Below are positions 1 through 6,420 of a stretch of 16,727 bases of DNA, one piece after another. The stretch spans positions 3,134-19,860 of the forward strand of contig MHYB01000070.1 in NCBI GenBank assembly GCA_001824635.1, read 5' to 3'. The number at the start of each line of letters is the position of its first letter. The first letter of the stretch is position 1. Both the position numbers and the translations under genes were made by a program. The stretch is from Planctomycetes bacterium GWF2_50_10 (GTDB lineage: Bacteria; Planctomycetota; Phycisphaerae; Sedimentisphaerales; GWF2-50-10). The notes beneath the pieces were generated by a model. It was not told where the DNA came from and ran no database searches. It saw nothing but the letters and a program-made list of their open reading frames with translations.

Positions 1-596
1 ATGCGAGATTCCTCGCGCAGGGTACGCTTTATCCTGATGTGATTGAGTCTGGCTCCAAGGACGGCAATCTTGCGGCGAATATAAAGCTCCATCACAATGT
101 CGGCGGCCTGCCCGAGCAGCTTGGCTTTGACCTTGTCGAGCCGCTGCGGGATTTGTTTAAAGACGAAGTGCGGACGGTCGGCGAATATCTGGGCCTGCCT
201 GAGAACATGGTATGGCGACATCCCTTCCCTGGGCCTGGGCTTGCGGTGCGGATTATCGGAGAAGTAACCGAGAAGCGGCTTGCGGTACTTCGCGAGGCTG
301 ATGAGATTTTGATAGATGAGATACGGGCTGCCGGGTTGTACCGCAGTATCTCGCAGGCTCTTGCGGTGCTTGTGCCGGTGGCGACGGTGGGCGTTATGGG
401 TGATGAAAGAAGTTATGAAAACGTCTGTGCGATTCGATGCGTCGAGACGACCGATTTCATGACGGCCGATTTCAGCCATATTCCATACGAGGTTCTTGGC
501 GTGATCTCAAGCAGGATCATCAACGAAGTTCGCGGTATTAACCGTGTCGTTTATGACGTCTCAAGCAAGCCGCCGGCAACGATCGAATGGGAGTAG
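1..596 (+). CDS. guaA: GMP synthase (glutamine-hydrolysing), C-terminal part, 5' truncated by window edge
   Basis: GuaA amidates XMP to GMP using glutamine and ATP, the last step of cytosolic guanine nucleotide synthesis. The frame is open from base 3 and begins with residues [16 protein letters not shown], so a GTG at 39 is internal and not a start. What remains is the end of the ATP-pyrophosphatase domain and the C-terminal dimerisation domain. Diagnostic stretches are [19 protein letters not shown], the [12 protein letters not shown] signature, a later [12 protein letters not shown] segment, and the C-terminal [11 protein letters not shown] that closes nearly all GuaA proteins. The stop is TAG at 594-596. 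The glutamine amidotransferase domain would lie upstream, outside the window. A secreted phosphatase follows after a short gap on the same strand, but nothing suggests a shared function. Identification is very secure. Confidence 0.97.
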   Translation, partial: ARFLAQGTLYPDVIESGSKDGNLAANIKLHHNVGGLPEQLGFDLVEPLRDLFKDEVRTVGEYLGLPENMVWRHPFPGPGLAVRIIGEVTEKRLAVLREADEILIDEIRAAGLYRSISQALAVLVPVATVGVMGDERSYENVCAIRCVETTDFMTADFSHIPYEVLGVISSRIINEVRGINRVVYDVSSKPPATIEWE

Positions 597-597
597 T

Positions 598-645
598 ATG
601 TTGCGGGTTACGCGTTGTGAGTTACGGGTTAGGAGTTTGCGGAAG
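598..645 (+). repeat. Degenerate 'gggtta/gagtta' heptad-type tandem repeat between guaA and the PAP2 gene
   Basis: This gap carries loosely repeated words: gcgggtta, cgcgttgtga, gttacgggtt, aggagttt. If translated from the ATG at 598 it gives MLRVTRCELRVRSLR, which has the seven-residue periodicity (ELRVxxx) typical of spurious ORFs over 21-nt intergenic repeats. From memory, similar RVTxxELRVT-like peptides are commonly predicted over such repeats in planctomycete and other genomes. It therefore argues against using the 598 ATG as the start of the downstream gene. Confidence 0.5.
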
Positions 646-654
646 GAAATATTG

Positions 655-1452
655 GTGAAGCTTTTGTCATTCGCAGTTGTTGTGGTGCTTGGGTTTGCGG
701 ATTGTGTTTTTGCGAGAGTCGATGCCAATGCGCCGGTTGAGAAGGGGTGGGATTCGTTTGAGTATTCAGCGGCCAAAGATTTGCGGGTCTTGCCAGAGAG
801 GGTGTGGACTGAGGGCGGCGAAATATTGCTCAAGCCCGATAACTTGACGGCTTTGCTGCTGGCTGGCGGGGCGAGTGTGATAATGCGGCAGCATGCCGAT
901 CAGCGGATCGAAGAAGAGATTTACGAAAAAGAGGAGAACAGGATTTTCCCGGAATTTACCGAGCGGAGCCTGGATTTTTTAGGCGGGCCGGGCTTTCATT
1001 TCGGGGCGACGGGCCTGTGGTACGGCCTGGCCGCTGCGGGCAAAGACGACATAAACCGCGAGCGGGCCTGGACGATGATGACTGCTCTTTCGATAACCGG
1101 GGCGGCGACGATGAGTTTGAAATTGATCGTTAATGATGATACGCCAAACGGCAAACCGCTGGCCTGGCCAAGCGGCCATACTTCCAGCTCATTTACCGTC
1201 GCATCCGTGCTGGATGAATTTTATGGCCCATGGGTTGGCATCCCAGCTTATATCGGGGCCGGAGCTGTGGGCTATAGGATGATGGAAACGGGCGACCACT
1301 GGCCCAGTGATGTGGTTTTCGGGGCGGTTCTGGGGTGGATCGTCGGGCATGGTGTGGCGGGTAAAGGCAAATTGGAAATTGCTGGTTTTGAGCTTGTTCC
1401 TTATATGAACGAGTTTGGCGGCAGCGGTGTGGGGCTTGTTCGCATGTTCTAG
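655..1452 (+). CDS. Secreted PAP2-family (phosphatidic acid phosphatase type 2) phosphatase
   Basis: The product is a probable phosphomonoesterase of the PAP2/vanadium-haloperoxidase superfamily, 265 aa from the chosen GTG. That start is preferred because GGAAGGA sits at 641-647, 7 nt upstream, and translation then opens with a clean signal peptide (MKLLSFAVVVVLGFADCVFA, cleavage near residue 20). Starts at 544 or 598 would add residues coded by guaA and by a repeat. Visible motifs are K156-x6-TP for motif 1, PSGH at 172-175 (His175) for motif 2, and H215-x3-D219 in GDHWPSDV for motif 3. The usual Arg of motif 1 (KxxxxxxRP) is Thr163. The spacing between Arg208 and His215 is one residue longer than the usual five. 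Hydrophobic stretches around 65-75, 142-158, 195-206 and 220-235 are short, so it may be periplasmic or weakly membrane-associated. Family assignment is firm; the substrate (lipid phosphate, undecaprenyl pyrophosphate or other) is unknown. Confidence 0.85.
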   Translation: MKLLSFAVVVVLGFADCVFARVDANAPVEKGWDSFEYSAAKDLRVLPERVWTEGGEILLKPDNLTALLLAGGASVIMRQHADQRIEEEIYEKEENRIFPEFTERSLDFLGGPGFHFGATGLWYGLAAAGKDDINRERAWTMMTALSITGAATMSLKLIVNDDTPNGKPLAWPSGHTSSSFTVASVLDEFYGPWVGIPAYIGAGAVGYRMMETGDHWPSDVVFGAVLGWIVGHGVAGKGKLEIAGFELVPYMNEFGGSGVGLVRMF

Positions 1453-1609
1453 AGCAGTTTAGGCTATCCTGCTCTGGTTGCGGCTACTGCAAACTTCGCA
1501 AATACAGCGTCCGGCTGTATCGAAAATGCAGGGCATTTCCTCCTTCGCCGTCCTTGTCTTGCGAGTTTTCGCTACGCCACAAATCAGAGCATTATATCTA
1601 AAATGCTCT
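1451..1609. repeat. Structured palindromic element with nested hairpins (possible small mobile repeat or ncRNA)
   Basis: A 159-bp block starts in the stop codon of the PAP2 gene. Its ends are inverted (agagca at 1451-1456, tgctct at 1604-1609). Inside are a hairpin agagcag/ctgctct (1451-1457 with 1469-1475); an imperfect stem of about 20 bp joining 1482-1501 to 1559-1578; a perfect 7-bp hairpin atacagc/gctgtat (1502-1508 with 1514-1520, loop gtccg); a perfect 6-bp hairpin aaatgc/gcattt (1524-1529 with 1533-1538, 3-nt loop); and a perfect 8-bp hairpin agagcatt/aatgctct (1586-1593 with 1602-1609). The nesting looks organised and not accidental. It could be a REP/MITE-like element, a transcript-end structure for guaA-PAP2, or a small RNA. 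No T-run follows the first hairpin, so a simple intrinsic terminator is unlikely. Confidence 0.6.
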
Positions 1610-1886
1610 AAAGTCTCTGGCAGGTTTGGTTTGCGGGGCTGATATTTGTGGATAAGTTGTTAATAACGGCTGGCCGGTTAAAAGTGGCGGGATAATTCGG
1701 TTATTTAGCACAATCAAAACGAGGGCGGCTGTAGCTGGCTAACACAGGGGGTCAGCGGTGCGGCAATTCATAAACTGTTTATATTTCACAGGTTGTGTAA
1801 TACACATGCGGCTTGCATCAGCATATTAGACCAACTGGTCGGTATAAAGCATGGATATGGAAAACGAAGTCCTTAACAGAGCAAAT
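1610..1886. other. Gene-free stretch between the structured element and thiE
   Basis: I see no convincing gene on either strand. It holds an isolated perfect DnaA-box word (tgtggataa, 1647-1655), a near-perfect palindrome tgtgta-a-tacaca (1794-1806), a small inverted repeat gacca/tggtc (1829-1833 with 1836-1840), and gagca/tgctc around the thiE stop codon (1879-1883 with 1890-1894). The last could help end thiE transcription, but it lacks a following T-run. None of these is strong on its own. Confidence 0.4.
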
Positions 1887-2960
1887 CTATGCTCCGGTAG
1901 TGGATAACTCATCAGGCCAGGCCGTTATAAGGGCCTTTTTGAATGCTTTGCAGGCATCGGCAGGGGATTTGGAGTTGATAATGGCATTTCCCACAGCTAC
2001 TGCCTTTATGCCAAGGCTAAGTACCTGGGGCAGGTTTTCAAGGGTGATACCGCCGATGGCTACGCCTGGGATTGCGGTTGCAGCCAGCATATCTGCGGCT
2101 TCTTTGAGGTATTGCGGGCCGCCGGGGGTTAGGGTGGGTTTTGTGCAAGAGGTAAAAGCCGGGCCGACTCCTACATAATCCGCGCCTTCGGCAATGGCCA
2201 TTTCAAGTTCGTGGGTATTATGCGTGGTTGCGCCAAAGATGAACGGGCGGTTGGCTAGTTTGCGGGCGGCTGCGATTGGCAAATCGCCCTGGCCAAGGTG
2301 CACGCCGTCGGCTCCGCTTGCAAGGGCAAGGTCTACGCGGTCGTTGATTATGCTTACGACATTGTGCTGTCGGCAGATAGCGGCGACTTCGCAGGCAATG
2401 TTGAACGCTTCTTCGTCGGCGAGCATCTTGGTTCGAAGCTGGATGCAGTCTGCACCGCCTTGGGCGCATGAGCGGGTGATGCGGATTATATCGACGGGCA
2501 AGTCGCAAGTGAGAATTACATAAAGGCGCACGCCAGCAAACTTGCCGACTGCATTCGATTTTGCCAGTATATCCTTTTCAAGGGTATAGGACTCATACCT
2601 TATTTTTTCTATTTGCGCGCTTATTGCGGGCGAGATACTTGCGGCGGCCTCGGAGATGGTGCGAAGGGCCTCGGGCAGGCGTTTTGCGGCTGCGATGAAC
2701 ATATCATCGAGATTTTGGCGCTTGAGTTGGCCTTGAACCTGTATGTCGGTTCCAACATCGTTTTGCGTATCGCGGCACGCGACCAGGGCAAAAGTATCAA
2801 GTTTACCAATTGTGGCGCAAAGCCGATGGCGAAGCTCCTTAGCTAGGCCGCTTAAAGCGGGATCATTAAGATAAAACCGGCAGAAATCTTCCACGACGCG
2901 CAAAGCCTCGCGTGCACGATTGAAATTGGCGTCGATTATCCTGTATATTGCCTGCTGCAT
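1887..2960 (-). CDS. thiE: Bifunctional ThiD2 (HMP-phosphate kinase-like) / thiamine-phosphate synthase ThiE fusion
   Basis: This 357-aa protein joins two thiamine-pathway domains. Residues 1-135 match the ThiD2 domain, with the hallmark IIDANFNRAREALRVVEDF (8-26) and CRDTQNDVGTDI; ThiD2 is known as a hydroxymethylpyrimidine-phosphate kinase. Residues 145-335 are ThiE, a TIM barrel that condenses HMP-pyrophosphate with thiazole phosphate. Visible ThiE signatures are QLRTK (174-178), IINDRVDLALASGADGVHLGQ (204-224), GATTHNTHE (243-251), GADYVGVGPAF (259-269) with Lys274 in SCTKP, and GVAIGGI plus AVAVGNAI near the end. The fusion would phosphorylate and consume HMP-P in one cytosolic polypeptide. 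It starts at ATG 2960, 37 nt after the aminotransferase stop, with no Shine-Dalgarno sequence; a perfect 11-bp inverted repeat abuts the start. No THI-box riboswitch is visible. It sits last after the polysaccharide genes but has no obvious functional tie to them. Confidence 0.93.
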   Translation of the reverse strand: MQQAIYRIIDANFNRAREALRVVEDFCRFYLNDPALSGLAKELRHRLCATIGKLDTFALVACRDTQNDVGTDIQVQGQLKRQNLDDMFIAAAKRLPEALRTISEAAASISPAISAQIEKIRYESYTLEKDILAKSNAVGKFAGVRLYVILTCDLPVDIIRITRSCAQGGADCIQLRTKMLADEEAFNIACEVAAICRQHNVVSIINDRVDLALASGADGVHLGQGDLPIAAARKLANRPFIFGATTHNTHELEMAIAEGADYVGVGPAFTSCTKPTLTPGGPQYLKEAADMLAATAIPGVAIGGITLENLPQVLSLGIKAVAVGNAIINSKSPADACKAFKKALITAWPDELSTTGA

Positions 2961-2985
2961 ACGATAATTATATGATAATTATCGT
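2961..2985 (-). promoter_or_regulatory. Perfect 11-bp inverted repeat at the thiE start: Fur-box-like operator with embedded -10, possible leaderless promoter
   Basis: The plus strand reads acgataattat-atg-ataattatcgt: two perfect 11-bp arms with a 3-nt centre, ending directly at the thiE ATG. GATAAT occurs at 2963-2968 and again at 2974-2979, with the same word inverted, which resembles the Fur-family box (GATAATGATAATCATTATC). On the minus strand TATAAT (plus 2967-2972) lies six bases before the ATG, placing a typical transcription start at or near the A of ATG. Together with the missing Shine-Dalgarno this suggests a repressible leaderless promoter. A -35 is weak (TTGCTT, 3 of 6). It is not a normal intrinsic terminator, because the T-run lies on the wrong side for minus-strand readthrough. 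Confidence 0.45.
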
Positions 2986-2997
2986 AAAAAGCAAAGG

Positions 2998-4143
2998 TCA
3001 GGCGGGAGTGAACTGCGTAATAAATTCGACAGTCTTGATTGCAACACGCCTGCTGACTCTGGGGTGGCAGGGAAGGTTTACAACCTCTGCACTTGCCTTT
3101 TCTGCCTCGGGGCACATGCCGGGGGTATAATCATATTTGTCCATTGGGGTTTCGATGGGGTGAAGCGGGCATTCAAACCAGCTTCCAAGCTCGATGCCAG
3201 CTCCTGCTGCGGCTTCAAGTGCCTTTGCTTTTTCTTTTATCCGCACGGGATAGCGAACCATGACTGGATCAATGATGCTGTGGTCGTATTTGCGAGTGGG
3301 CCAGCCTTTTTGCTTGAGCAGCTCATCGTATAAGGCTGCGATTTGCTTTCGATGTTCGATGTTGGCGGGCAGTTTTTTAAGCTGGCTTATCCCGGATCGG
3401 GCCTGGATACAGGACATCTGCTTGAAAAAGCCTTCTTCTATTTCAGGGCTGAACTCCGCCGTGCTTGATGAACCCACAACAGCACCTTTTTTGGTGAGCA
3501 TCCGAAATGCTGATTGGGCAAGCGCTGTTGTGCGAGGATAGATGAAGGTACGGTAGACGGCCAGTTGCGCGGCAAGCATGGCTTTTTCTTTAAATGATGG
3601 ATGAGCTGCCTGTGCCTGCAATTCTTTTACCTTTGCCGCTAATTCGGGATCATGCACCAGTGCCATTCCGCCAAGGCCTGTGGTAAAGGGCTTATTCCAC
3701 TGGAATGAAAAATACGCAGCCTTGCCGAAGGTGCCTACGGTTTTGCCTTTATACGTCGAATTTAATGCAAGGCAGCAATCCTCGATAACCGTAATGCCAT
3801 TTTTTGCGGCAATAGCCATGATAGCTTCCATATCGCATGGATAGCCGTAAGTATGCTGGGCGACGATTACTTTGGTCTTTGCCGTTATCTTGTTTTCGAG
3901 TAGGGCGGTGTTCATATTAAAGGTGCAGGGTTCGATATCCACATAGACAGGCTTTGCACCGAGATATTTTACAGGATTAATATCCATCACACAGGTATAG
4001 CCGGGCAAGATGATCTCATCGCCGTCTTTGATCCCCAGCCCCTTGAGAATGGCATACATCGCCACCCGACCTTTCCAGAAGGCGAACGCCTGGCCATGGT
4101 CAAAGAATGCGGCAAAATCTGTTTCGAATTTTGTGGTAGCCAT
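2998..4143 (-). CDS. DegT/DnrJ/EryC1/StrS-family PLP-dependent sugar aminotransferase
   Basis: This 381-aa fold-type I PLP enzyme belongs to the family that transaminates keto-sugars on nucleotide carriers to give amino sugars for surface polysaccharides and antibiotics. The N-terminal region has GRVAMYAILKGLGIKDGDEIILPGYTC (25-51), as in the family. HTYGYPCDME (97-106) and VIEDCCLA (119-126, with Asp122 expected to contact the pyridine nitrogen) are followed by YFSFQWNKPFTTGLGGM, where Lys151 should form the Schiff base. The C-terminal VVNLPCHPRVS segment is also typical. The start ATG has AAGGTGAT just upstream, inside the end of the GT2 gene, which stops 4 nt before it; the two are probably translationally coupled. 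The exact sugar and position are not readable from sequence; perosamine-, aminofucose- or bacillosamine-type products are possible. Cysteines 123-124 replace the commoner small residues after ED. Confidence 0.9.
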   Translation of the reverse strand: MATTKFETDFAAFFDHGQAFAFWKGRVAMYAILKGLGIKDGDEIILPGYTCVMDINPVKYLGAKPVYVDIEPCTFNMNTALLENKITAKTKVIVAQHTYGYPCDMEAIMAIAAKNGITVIEDCCLALNSTYKGKTVGTFGKAAYFSFQWNKPFTTGLGGMALVHDPELAAKVKELQAQAAHPSFKEKAMLAAQLAVYRTFIYPRTTALAQSAFRMLTKKGAVVGSSSTAEFSPEIEEGFFKQMSCIQARSGISQLKKLPANIEHRKQIAALYDELLKQKGWPTRKYDHSIIDPVMVRYPVRIKEKAKALEAAAGAGIELGSWFECPLHPIETPMDKYDYTPGMCPEAEKASAEVVNLPCHPRVSRRVAIKTVEFITQFTPA

Positions 4144-4147
4144 TTCA

Positions 4148-5185
4148 TCACCTTGATAATTTATGAGCCGAAGCCTTTGGCATGCCTTTTCCTTTTAGTA
4201 ATATAAAGCGCATGATACCCCAAAGACTCCCAAAGCCGTAACCAAAATGCAGTATTATAAAAACAATCGGACTGAGAAGTCCATAACTGACACCGGCTTT
4301 CCTGCTTACGTCAACAATTCCAGCCACTAGTAATAATAGATAAAGAAAAATCTCAGACATGAGTAATAACAGGACGGGCCTGAAAAATGCACCTCCAATG
4401 AGCAATGACAACATTGACAGGACAAGCAACAGTGGAACCATTTGTCTCAGAGTTGCCGGTCGCCGGTGCTTTTGCATCGTTCTGATACGCCAGAATCCAT
4501 ACTGAAAATATTGACGCCAAAGCTTAGAAAGACTTGTGCGGGTGTAATATTTGCTGTGAATTGAAGGTGACATTAGTATCTTGCCTCCTTCTTTTATAAG
4601 TCGGTAATTAAGCTCATCATCCTGGTTACGGACAAGCTCTTCATCAAAAGTGCCTATTTTATCAAAAACCCAGCGATGGTAAGCTCCAAAAGCAATTGTA
4701 TCTACATATCCTTCATAATTGCCCAGCCGGAACATAGCATTGCCCACACCGAACCGTGAACTCATTGCAACTGCGATAGCTTTGCCGACGTAAGTGTCGC
4801 TGATGCTATCTATAGCACCGCCGACACACCAAGCTTCTGGATGAGCTTGCAGCTTTGAAATATTTTGTGCAATGAAATTTGGGGGCACCTCGGCGTGTCC
4901 GTCAACTCTAATTATTACCTCACCTTTTGAATTGCTGATACCGATATTCATCGCAGTAGGAACGATTCTTTCGGGGTTATCATACAGTTTAAGATTAGGA
5001 TGGCTTTTCTGGAGCTGCGATATTTCAAAGCGAGTATCATCCGTGCTCATGCCGTCTACAACGATCACTTCAAACCTGTCCTTAGGATAATCGCAAACCA
5101 GTATCGAGCAGACGCAACGCGCGATAAAGTCTCCTTCGTTTCGGCAAGGAACAATAACACTTACAAAGGGCTTGGGTTGTTCCAT
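4148..5185 (-). CDS. Membrane-associated family 2 glycosyltransferase (ExoA-like)
   Basis: This 345-aa inverting glycosyltransferase has a GT-A domain in its first ~240 residues. It opens with VSVIVPCRNEGDFIARCVCSI (8-28) and IVVDGMSTDDT (41-51). The metal-binding DxD equivalent is VDGH (94-97), and NQDDELNYRL (187-196) supplies the likely catalytic base, followed by QYGFWR (228-233). Three hydrophobic segments at about 247-265, 270-291 and 300-322 anchor the C-terminus to the inner membrane, as in ExoA-type succinoglycan transferases. The donor and acceptor sugars cannot be deduced. Its ATG overlaps the GT4 stop by one base (TAATG), so it is coupled to the upstream gene, and it is followed 4 nt later by the aminotransferase. 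It likely adds one sugar to the lipid-linked repeat unit made by this cluster. Confidence 0.9.
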   Translation of the reverse strand: MEQPKPFVSVIVPCRNEGDFIARCVCSILVCDYPKDRFEVIVVDGMSTDDTRFEISQLQKSHPNLKLYDNPERIVPTAMNIGISNSKGEVIIRVDGHAEVPPNFIAQNISKLQAHPEAWCVGGAIDSISDTYVGKAIAVAMSSRFGVGNAMFRLGNYEGYVDTIAFGAYHRWVFDKIGTFDEELVRNQDDELNYRLIKEGGKILMSPSIHSKYYTRTSLSKLWRQYFQYGFWRIRTMQKHRRPATLRQMVPLLLVLSMLSLLIGGAFFRPVLLLLMSEIFLYLLLLVAGIVDVSRKAGVSYGLLSPIVFIILHFGYGFGSLWGIMRFILLKGKGMPKASAHKLSR

Positions 5186-6420
5186 TATTTATTTGCTCCT
5201 GCATATTCAAGCACTGCCAGTGCTTTTGCTGCTAACGTATCGCGACCAAACTGATCCTGGGCAAGTCGCCTTGCATTTTTGCCCATTTCCGCTGCCTGTA
5301 ACTTGTTATTATACAGCGTGAGCAGATTTTGGACAAATTCATTGATATTGCCTTGCGTGGCACCCAGGCCAGCCTTGTATTTATCAAGCCACTCTCGCTG
5401 CCAGCCGGAATAATTCAATAGTACGGGTTTTCCAGAACTGATTGCATCGAAAAATTTGTTGGCGGAATTATGCTCAAGGATCGGATAATCAGCAAAGATC
5501 GCCATCAGAACGTCCGATGCAGCAAGGTACGCAGGCAATTCTTTCTTTGCTATAGAACCGGTAAACTCAATATTATTTAAATTCTCAAACTGTGCTTTTT
5601 GAATCAGTCCGGCTCGCTCACTGCCATCACCTATAATTACAAATTTTACGTCCGGCATATCCTGCAGCTTTTGCGCAACGTCAATGAGAAAGCCCAGGCC
5701 GTTTGCCTTGCTAACTGCTCCTGCATGAGTCAAGATGAATTTACCTTCCCAGCCTCTTGCATTTCGCACTGCTGAACCATCTATATCTGGCCTGAATATA
5801 TCAGTGTCGCAGCAGTTGGGGATAACTTCAATGCGTTTTTGATTTGAGCCAAGTACAGCCTTGACACCTTTTGCCATGCCGGGCGAAAGTGCTACAATTG
5901 CAGAGGCTCTCTTATAAATAGTCCGTTCAAGGCCAAGCAGTAAATTTTTGAGTAAAGGGTTTTTGATTATGCCCAGCTCGATTGGAACCTCTGGCCACTG
6001 ATCCCGAACCTCAAAAACATAAGGAATGCGCCTAAATAGTTTTATTACCATTGCAGGTATGCCGACTGTCAGCGGTGTGCTTGTAACGTAAACTACATCA
6101 ACATTTTTCTCCTTGAGCCCAAGCCAGCAGGCTAGTAGCACAAAAACCAAAAAAGACCAGGCCCTGCCAAAAAAACCTTGCTTATTGCTGTATTTTGTCC
6201 CGGCAATGATTACGTCAATACCATCGACATTGATTCGTTCGATAAGCTTTTGGCCAGTCTTAAGGCCGCCGATATCGTACTTGCCTGAAAGGATAGTTAC
6301 CTTGTTACCAGCTTGAACCCACCTGCGCGCAAATTCATAAGACCGGGTCCCTGTGGACCCAGCCGGTATTGCGAAATGCTGGTGGATATATAGGATGTGC
6401 ATCAGATTACTGAGTTTCAT
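5185..6420 (-). CDS. Family 4 glycosyltransferase (WcaI/WbuB-like)
   Basis: This GT-B glycosyltransferase is 411 aa from the first ATG. The N-terminal acceptor domain begins MHILYIHQHFAIPAGSTGTR (from Met7) and has VVYVTSTPLTVGIPA (109-123) and VFEVRDQWPEVPIELG (135-150), a pattern typical of the WcaI/WbuB branch. The donor domain contains HAGAVSKANGL (232-242), VIIGDGSE (261-268), and the nucleotide-sugar site EHNSANKFFDAISSGKPVLL (316-335), where the E-x7-E of GT4 ends in Asp325, as is usual in this branch. A hydrophobic patch at 90-100 may touch the membrane. The ATG at 6420 overlaps the upstream gene by 14 nt; Met7 (ATG at 6402) lies just after that gene's stop and matches family N-termini better, but neither has a strong Shine-Dalgarno. 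The sugar transferred is unknown. Confidence 0.9.
   Translation of the reverse strand: MKLSNLMHILYIHQHFAIPAGSTGTRSYEFARRWVQAGNKVTILSGKYDIGGLKTGQKLIERINVDGIDVIIAGTKYSNKQGFFGRAWSFLVFVLLACWLGLKEKNVDVVYVTSTPLTVGIPAMVIKLFRRIPYVFEVRDQWPEVPIELGIIKNPLLKNLLLGLERTIYKRASAIVALSPGMAKGVKAVLGSNQKRIEVIPNCCDTDIFRPDIDGSAVRNARGWEGKFILTHAGAVSKANGLGFLIDVAQKLQDMPDVKFVIIGDGSERAGLIQKAQFENLNNIEFTGSIAKKELPAYLAASDVLMAIFADYPILEHNSANKFFDAISSGKPVLLNYSGWQREWLDKYKAGLGATQGNINEFVQNLLTLYNNKLQAAEMGKNARRLAQDQFGRDTLAAKALAVLEYAGANK

Noticed and set aside
1647..1655. Perfect DnaA box (tgtggataa) as part of a replication origin
   Set aside because: A single box with no cluster of further boxes, no AT-rich unwinding tract and no dnaA/dnaN/gidA-type neighbours; one 9-mer match is expected by chance at this scale.
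1794..1806. Palindrome tgtgta-a-tacaca as an operator
   Set aside because: Short, AT-rich, with no adjacent promoter and no gene starting beside it; likely chance.
1813..2178. Plus-strand frame of 121 residues
   Set aside because: Lies almost wholly over the well-supported thiE coding sequence on the other strand, has no recognisable domain and no ribosome-binding site.
2194..2523. Plus-strand frame of 109 residues antisense to thiE
   Set aside because: Low-complexity, Arg/Ser/Ala-rich shadow translation of a conserved gene; no start signal.
2961..2985. The thiE palindrome as an intrinsic terminator of the polysaccharide string
   Set aside because: The hairpin is AT-only in most of its stem and the T-run precedes it on the transcribed minus strand, so it does not fit an intrinsic terminator in that direction.
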